This document shows, one piece after another, positions 60,551 to 64,000 of a stretch of DNA of 64,000 bases. The notes beneath the pieces were generated by a model that made no database searches, was not told the origin of the DNA, and saw nothing but the letters and a program-made list of their open reading frames with translations. The stretch spans positions 744,001 to 808,000 of the forward strand of contig CP113940.1 of the NCBI GenBank assembly GCA_029392475.1. Direction: 5' to 3'. The DNA is from Streptococcaceae bacterium ESL0687 (GTDB lineage Bacteria > Bacillota > Bacilli > Lactobacillales > Streptococcaceae). A program made the translations under genes and the position numbers. Numbering within the stretch: the first letter of the stretch is position 1; each line of letters starts with the position of its first letter.

Positions 60551-60574
60551 AAAGGTTGAACTTAATCAACCTTT
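60551..60574 (-). terminator. Terminator after the TipA-like gene
   Basis: AAAGGTTGA, ACTTAA loop, TCAACCTTT, a perfect 9-bp stem with T run on the minus strand. The identical 24 bases occur at 61379-61402. Confidence 0.75.
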
Positions 60575-60986
60575 ATTTGGCATGAGCTCTTATGGCACTA
60601 ATTAGATATTTACTACCACCTTCCACTAAATCATTATAATATTTAAGGAAACGCTCATCCTTTTCATACATATCAGCCATAGCCAGGTGATACTTGCTAT
60701 CATAGGCGGGATAAAAAAGAGTCAACCACTCCTTGTGGAGCTTAAAAACTTCCTCTTCTATTCGTTGGGCTTGCTGGTCCGACTCAGAAGCAAGAATCAA
60801 ATTTTCTAGTTGTCGGACTAGTTTTTCTTCAATTTCTCTTGCATGGGTAAGGTCCAAAGATTCTTTTAAATAATTATTCACCCTATCTACTAATTCATCC
60901 CCATAAGTAGCTCTGATTTCTTGACCATAAAGGTCTTCATTTTCTCTGATTAATTTATTTACTAGTTCAAAATTTTCTTCTTTCAT
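60573..60986 (-). CDS. TipAS-like domain with its own ribosome binding site
   Basis: Within the broken regulator, an ATG at 60986 (MKEENFELVNKLIRENEDLY...) is preceded by AGGAGATACAATT, a near-ideal ribosome binding site. The 137-residue product would be a free TipAS-like helical domain (KEWLTLFYPAYDSKYHLAMADMYEKDERF), the part that binds thiopeptide-like ligands in Streptomyces TipA. Streptomyces tipA also makes such a short form from an internal start. So the effector-binding half may still be made although the DNA-binding half is cut off. Confidence 0.6.
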   Translation of the reverse strand: MKEENFELVNKLIRENEDLYGQEIRATYGDELVDRVNNYLKESLDLTHAREIEEKLVRQLENLILASESDQQAQRIEEEVFKLHKEWLTLFYPAYDSKYHLAMADMYEKDERFLKYYNDLVEGGSKYLISAIRAHAK

Positions 60987-61313
60987 AATTGTATCTCCTG
61001 TTATCTTCTCTTTTAAGCTAGCAAGAACCTGATCTAGCTCCTGCCTTTTTCTCAAAAGTGCTTCATATTGTTCTAAAAAAATTTCCCTGCGGTCATAAAC
61101 TTTCTTTTCGCCAATTAAACCCTTAATTTAAGCTAGGGAAAAGTGCATGGCCCGGTAAAGGGCTATTTGATAAATTTGGTCAATGTCACTTTTGCCGTAT
61201 TCCCTGTAGCCATTTTTTTCGTTTCGCTTGGGATTTAAAAGGCCCAATTTTTCATAATAACGCAAACCACGCTCGCTGACCTGGGTTATCTTAGAAATTT
61301 CTTTAATATTCAT
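60573..61313 (-). pseudogene. MerR-family, TipA-like regulator interrupted by one in-frame stop
   Basis: The frame from ATG 61313 encodes a MerR DNA-binding domain (NIKEISKITQVSERGLRYYEKLG...YREYGKSDIDQIYQIALYRAM) and stops at a TAA at 61128-61130, after HFSLA. The same frame continues without shift as IKGLIGEKKVYDRREIFLEQYEALLRKRQE and then the TipAS drug-binding type domain, to 60573, a total of 247 codons. Relatives read LAEIK at this point, so a single GAA to TAA change is enough. Promoter and operator are intact, so the loss looks recent, or the stop is meaningful. Confidence 0.8.
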
Positions 61314-61343
61314 AAAATTTGTCCTCTTGCTTTCTATATGGCA

Positions 61344-61374
61344 AGTATAAACCCTGACCTAGTGTCAATGTCAA
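61344..61374 (-). promoter_or_regulatory. MerR-type promoter with 19-bp spacer and operator dyad
   Basis: TTGACA (61369-61374), a 19-base spacer and TATACT (61344-61349) on the minus strand. The overlong spacer is the hallmark of MerR-activated promoters, and it contains the dyad TGACACTAGGTCA. It points to autoregulation of the TipA-like gene. Confidence 0.75.
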
Positions 61375-61378
61375 CAAT

Positions 61379-61402
61379 AAAGGTTGAACTTAATCAACCT
61401 TT
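61379..61402 (-). terminator. Terminator of the PTS operon
   Basis: Same 24-base hairpin as at 60551-60574. It contains the stop codon of the 97-aa gene. Confidence 0.75.
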
Positions 61403-61687
61403 ATTTGTGGTAATCTTTTCCTGAAAATCATCAATCAAAAGATTTAAATTTTTACGACCCTTAAAGATTCCGTAGCCAAAGAGAAGCATGCCAAGGATGC
61501 CAATAATAGCTAGAATGCAACCCATAAGGAAAAGAAAGATGTTTGATTGTCTAAAGAAATAAATCAGAAGAAGTCCAATACTTGCAAGAACAAAGAGGAG
61601 GGAGAACCATCTCCCTAGATTATTCATCATATGTTTCTGATAATTTATTTCATTCTGGTAACCAGAAATTAATTCATCTTGGTTCAC
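61394..61687 (-). CDS. Small membrane protein of unknown function at the end of the PTS operon (97 aa)
   Basis: A 97-residue protein with a polar N-terminus (MNQDELISGYQNEINYQKHM), two membrane spans (about residues 27-44 and 50-73) and a charged tail (GRKNLNLLIDDFQEKITTNKG). It is 21 bases after the IID gene and ends inside the operon terminator. It is not the DUF956 protein that often follows mannose PTS genes. Function is unknown. Confidence 0.7.
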   Translation of the reverse strand: MNQDELISGYQNEINYQKHMMNNLGRWFSLLFVLASIGLLLIYFFRQSNIFLFLMGCILAIIGILGMLLFGYGIFKGRKNLNLLIDDFQEKITTNKG

Positions 61688-61708
61688 TTTTAAAACCTCT
61701 ATCTAATC

Positions 61709-62542
61709 TTAGTAAGATAGGCCTGGATTGAAGAATCCTGCAATTACACCGAGAAAGGCAACTACCACTAAAAGGAGCATGACTTTGATTGGTGAAAGGT
61801 TTTTCTTAGCCATCAACCACCAGCATGCAACAATGAAGAGGGCAGTTAGAAGGCCAGGGTAAACTGAATCCAGTTTATCTTGTAAAACCAGGTAAGGATT
61901 ATCGCTGTCTCCTAGTTGGAAGGAAGTTTTAACTGATACCCAAGTAGCAGCAACTCCCCCAACAACCATCCCCCCAACAATTGTTACGGCCTTTCTAATT
62001 GCTTGACCTTGAGGACCAACAAGGAATTCAACAGCCTTGTCTCCAAGTTCATAACCTTTGAAGTAGGCAAAGCGCATTCCAAAGTAAGCCAGTAGGTTCC
62101 AAACAATGATGTAGAAAATAGCCCCAATTGGTGATCCACCGGTCGAAAGACCCAAGGCAATCCCTAAAATTACTGGAATAAGTGTCCCAACAATCAGTGA
62201 GTCTCCGATTCCTGCTACGGGACCCATTAGACCTGCACGAAGACCGTTAATTGTTTCATCGTCAACCTCTGTTGCTCCGTTGGCACGGGCCTCCTCAAGA
62301 CCTGCTGTAATCCCTACAATCAAGGTACCCAACTGAGGTTCTGTATTAAAGAAGGCCGTATAGGTTTTAACAGAGCGAGCCTTGTCTTCTTCATTGTCGT
62401 AAAGCTCTTCAATAACAGGAAGCATTGAGGTTAAGTAACCAAAAGTTTGCATGTGCTCCTGAGAGAAACAAGTCAAATTACCATAATACCAGTGGTGGAA
62501 AGACTCTGCTAATGTTTTTTTCGTTAATTTTTTTTGAGCCAT
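61709..62542 (-). CDS. PTS mannose/fructose/sorbose family IID component
   Basis: A 277-residue membrane protein with WYYGNLTCFSQEHMQTFGY near residue 20, GLEEARANGATEVDDETI, GLMGPVAGIGDSLI and NPGLSY at the end, all typical of IID. Together with IIC it forms the sugar channel. The ATG at 62542 lies just after the IIC stop and uses an AGGAGG inside the IIC coding end, so the pair is coupled; a longer frame from 62581 is unlikely. Confidence 0.92.
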   Translation of the reverse strand: MAQKKLTKKTLAESFHHWYYGNLTCFSQEHMQTFGYLTSMLPVIEELYDNEEDKARSVKTYTAFFNTEPQLGTLIVGITAGLEEARANGATEVDDETINGLRAGLMGPVAGIGDSLIVGTLIPVILGIALGLSTGGSPIGAIFYIIVWNLLAYFGMRFAYFKGYELGDKAVEFLVGPQGQAIRKAVTIVGGMVVGGVAATWVSVKTSFQLGDSDNPYLVLQDKLDSVYPGLLTALFIVACWWLMAKKNLSPIKVMLLLVVVAFLGVIAGFFNPGLSY

Positions 62543-62543
62543 C

Positions 62544-63392
62544 TTAGATATCCTCCTCTTCGTCATCAGAATCATATTCACTTGTACTTACTGCTCGTTT
62601 CATATTTTTTACCATTTCAATTTCATAGAAAATTAGGGCAAAAATAAGAGAAATTACCGCACATGATACAAGGTTTAAACCAAGAGATGCTGCAAGAGTG
62701 AATCCTACAAAGAAAGGAACAAAGTCCATCATCTTTTCAACAATCTGCTTAAGTAAAATAGCAATACCCACACATGGAAGAAGGGAACCTACAGTAAATA
62801 AGGTTTTCATTGGGATTCCGTCCATTGGAAGGGCATCTTTCATGGCAGTTACCGCATCTGCTCCAAGTTTACACATGATAAGAGTTGGTAGGAATGAGAA
62901 TACGAAGTGAGAGATCCAAGGGTAAAGCCAGTCAACCTTATAGAGTTTATGGAATTTACCTTCTTCGATCGCTTTCCACCCAATATGTTGCCAGGCAAGG
63001 TTTAAAGTTGCTGTTCCGTAAAAAAGAACTGTTCCAACTGTTCCAACTAGAGTTCCCATTGACTTAGCTAGGTTGGCTGCATCTGCTGATTCAACTGATA
63101 GACCCTGCGAGTGAATGGCAACCATTGCAAGAGGGATACCAATGTATGACACGGCCCTTAAATCGGCAGAAACTGTCCCACCCGGTGTAACTAAGGCAAT
63201 GTAAACCAGCTGCATGGCAACCCCGCAGATAATACCTGTCTCTAAATCTCCTAAAATAAGTCCACAAACAAGTCCACCAACCAAGGGACGCCCTAAGGTA
63301 TAGTTCCCTACAGTTGTACCAGCAAGCCCTGGCATTGACGACAGACAGGCAAAAAGTCCTAGTAAAGCTGCTTGAATCCATGTAATTGTCAT
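62544..63392 (-). CDS. PTS mannose/fructose/sorbose family IIC component
   Basis: A 282-residue membrane permease with AALLGLFACLSSMPGLAG, GRPLVGGLVCGLILGD, the TPGGTVSADLRAVSY motif and several later spans. Family IIC proteins bind and carry the sugar. The C-terminus is extended by about 15 acidic residues (YDSDDEEEDI). AGGAGATAAAAG precedes the ATG. Which sugar is taken up cannot be read from the sequence; mannose, fructose, galactosamine or sorbose types are all possible. Confidence 0.92.
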   Translation of the reverse strand: MTITWIQAALLGLFACLSSMPGLAGTTVGNYTLGRPLVGGLVCGLILGDLETGIICGVAMQLVYIALVTPGGTVSADLRAVSYIGIPLAMVAIHSQGLSVESADAANLAKSMGTLVGTVGTVLFYGTATLNLAWQHIGWKAIEEGKFHKLYKVDWLYPWISHFVFSFLPTLIMCKLGADAVTAMKDALPMDGIPMKTLFTVGSLLPCVGIAILLKQIVEKMMDFVPFFVGFTLAASLGLNLVSCAVISLIFALIFYEIEMVKNMKRAVSTSEYDSDDEEEDI

Positions 63393-63415
63393 CTTTTATC
63401 TCCTACTATCTAATA

Positions 63416-63907
63416 TTAGTAACCAAATTTTGATTTAAAGTCTGACCAGTAACCAATTGATACATCCGGTAGAAGTTGGAATTTAACCCTGTAACCTGCT
63501 CCTTCAATGGCTTCAAAGGCTGCTGCTTCCTCTTGGGTAATTGATTGGTTGTTTCCTAGTTTGATAGCACCAGGTCTGTCATTACAAGGACCTACGATAA
63601 CCTCTTTAACTCCTGGCTTGAACCCTTGATCCACAAGAATTTTTTTCATATCCAGGGGATTTTTAGTAATTACGAAATATCTGGTATCAGAATCTAAAAC
63701 TTTTTGTGATTTTTTACCAAAATCCTCCACTGACCAGACAAAAGTTTTTTTATCAGATGCTCCCTTGTAGGCTTGAGTTAAAACCTTATTAGCTGCCGCA
63801 GCATCATTTACTGCTATCAGACCATCACAGGGAAACTCCTTGGCCCATCTGGTAACTGTTTGTCCGTGAATCATCCGGTCATCGATACGTAAAAATGTAA
63901 CTGTCAT
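63416..63907 (-). CDS. PTS mannose/fructose/sorbose family IIB component
   Basis: A 163-residue cytosolic phosphocarrier starting MTVTFLRIDDRMIHGQTVTR, with the phosphorylated His14 in the DDRMIHGQ motif, then VITKNPLDM and IVGPCNDRPGAIKLG. It receives phosphate from IIA and passes it to the sugar at IIC/IID. AAAAAGGAGAAAAGG precedes the ATG, and the IIC gene follows 23 bases after its stop. Confidence 0.93.
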   Translation of the reverse strand: MTVTFLRIDDRMIHGQTVTRWAKEFPCDGLIAVNDAAAANKVLTQAYKGASDKKTFVWSVEDFGKKSQKVLDSDTRYFVITKNPLDMKKILVDQGFKPGVKEVIVGPCNDRPGAIKLGNNQSITQEEAAAFEAIEGAGYRVKFQLLPDVSIGYWSDFKSKFGY

Positions 63908-63967
63908 CTTCCTTTTCTCCTTTTTAAGTTTAATTTTTTAATAATTGGAAATGATTGCCTAAATTAC

Positions 63968-64000
63968 TTAAATTTCATCGTCATCTTCATCAGATGAAAT
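63968..64000 (-). CDS. C-terminal end of an upstream gene (probably PTS IIA)
   Basis: Only ten codons and a stop are visible: ISSDEDDDEI, an acidic tail like that of the IIC protein. By position, 60 bases ahead of IIB, it is most likely the IIA component of the same PTS; this is inference. Confidence 0.45.
   Translation of the reverse strand: MSSDEDDDEI

Noticed and set aside
60987-61055. TTG at 61055 as the start of the TipAS-like product
   Set aside because: No ribosome binding site there, while the ATG at 60986 has AGGAGA at good spacing.
1-64000. tRNA, rRNA, insertion sequences, CRISPR and replication origin
   Set aside because: None seen on reading both strands; no cloverleaf, transposase, IS-type ends, or DnaA-box cluster.

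Overview
The window looks like chromosomal DNA of a low-GC Gram-positive coccus of the order Lactobacillales, most likely Streptococcaceae (Lactococcus, Floricoccus or Streptococcus neighbourhood). The reasons are the gene orders thyA / dihydrofolate reductase / clpX / engB and DUF1149 / degV / dapB / cca / ABC-F, strong GGAGG-type ribosome binding sites, a KxYKxGKxW signal peptide, PepV, a mannose-family PTS and copA-copZ with a TACAnnTGTA cop box. I cannot name the species from sequence alone. Almost all genes are on the minus strand; only pgl, a MazG-like gene and queA are on the plus strand. Layout, right to left in the main reading direction: a mannose-family PTS operon (IIB, IIC, IID, with the last codons of an upstream gene at the right edge) and a small membrane protein; a MerR/TipA-like regulator broken by one in-frame stop codon; uvrC and pepV; one enormous gene (32190-56858, 8222 codons, 39 percent of the window) for a secreted repeat protein; queA, divergent from nagB with a NagR-type operator between them; rpsP-khpA and rimM-trmD; DUF1149-degV-dapB-cca-ABC-F; thyA-dfr-clpX-engB; a YczE-like membrane protein, a CHAP/SH3/ChW cell-wall hydrolase and a membrane-anchored nuclease-like protein; infC-rpmI-rplT behind an attenuator leader; ribU behind an FMN riboswitch; a CUT1 ABC importer operon with an RNase-J-like metallo-beta-lactamase-fold protein inserted before the binding lipoprotein; copA-copZ; a 1.3 kb cluster of six very short genes (28-67 aa), four of which encode single-span membrane peptides; a PTP-like phosphatase; a DUF2130 protein; and, convergently, pgl plus a MazG-like gene. 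The outstanding feature is the giant gene. It has a KxYKxGKxW-type signal, a unique N-terminal domain of about 210 residues, degenerate helical repeats containing a near-identical 1.26 kb internal duplication (offset 2940 bases), then an 18 kb array of about 70 units of exactly 249 bases (83 codons), interrupted at three places by the same 225-base (75-codon) unit, and a C-terminal membrane segment with a KKRRKQ tail but no LPXTG motif. The units are mosaics of a few two-state segments, which suggests continuing homogenisation and shuffling by recombination. Other points worth attention are the tiny-peptide cluster with a terminator after nearly every gene, a TipAS-like domain that keeps its own ribosome binding site although the DNA-binding half is cut off by a stop codon, a non-AUG infC start, and a duplicated promoter region upstream of the giant gene.
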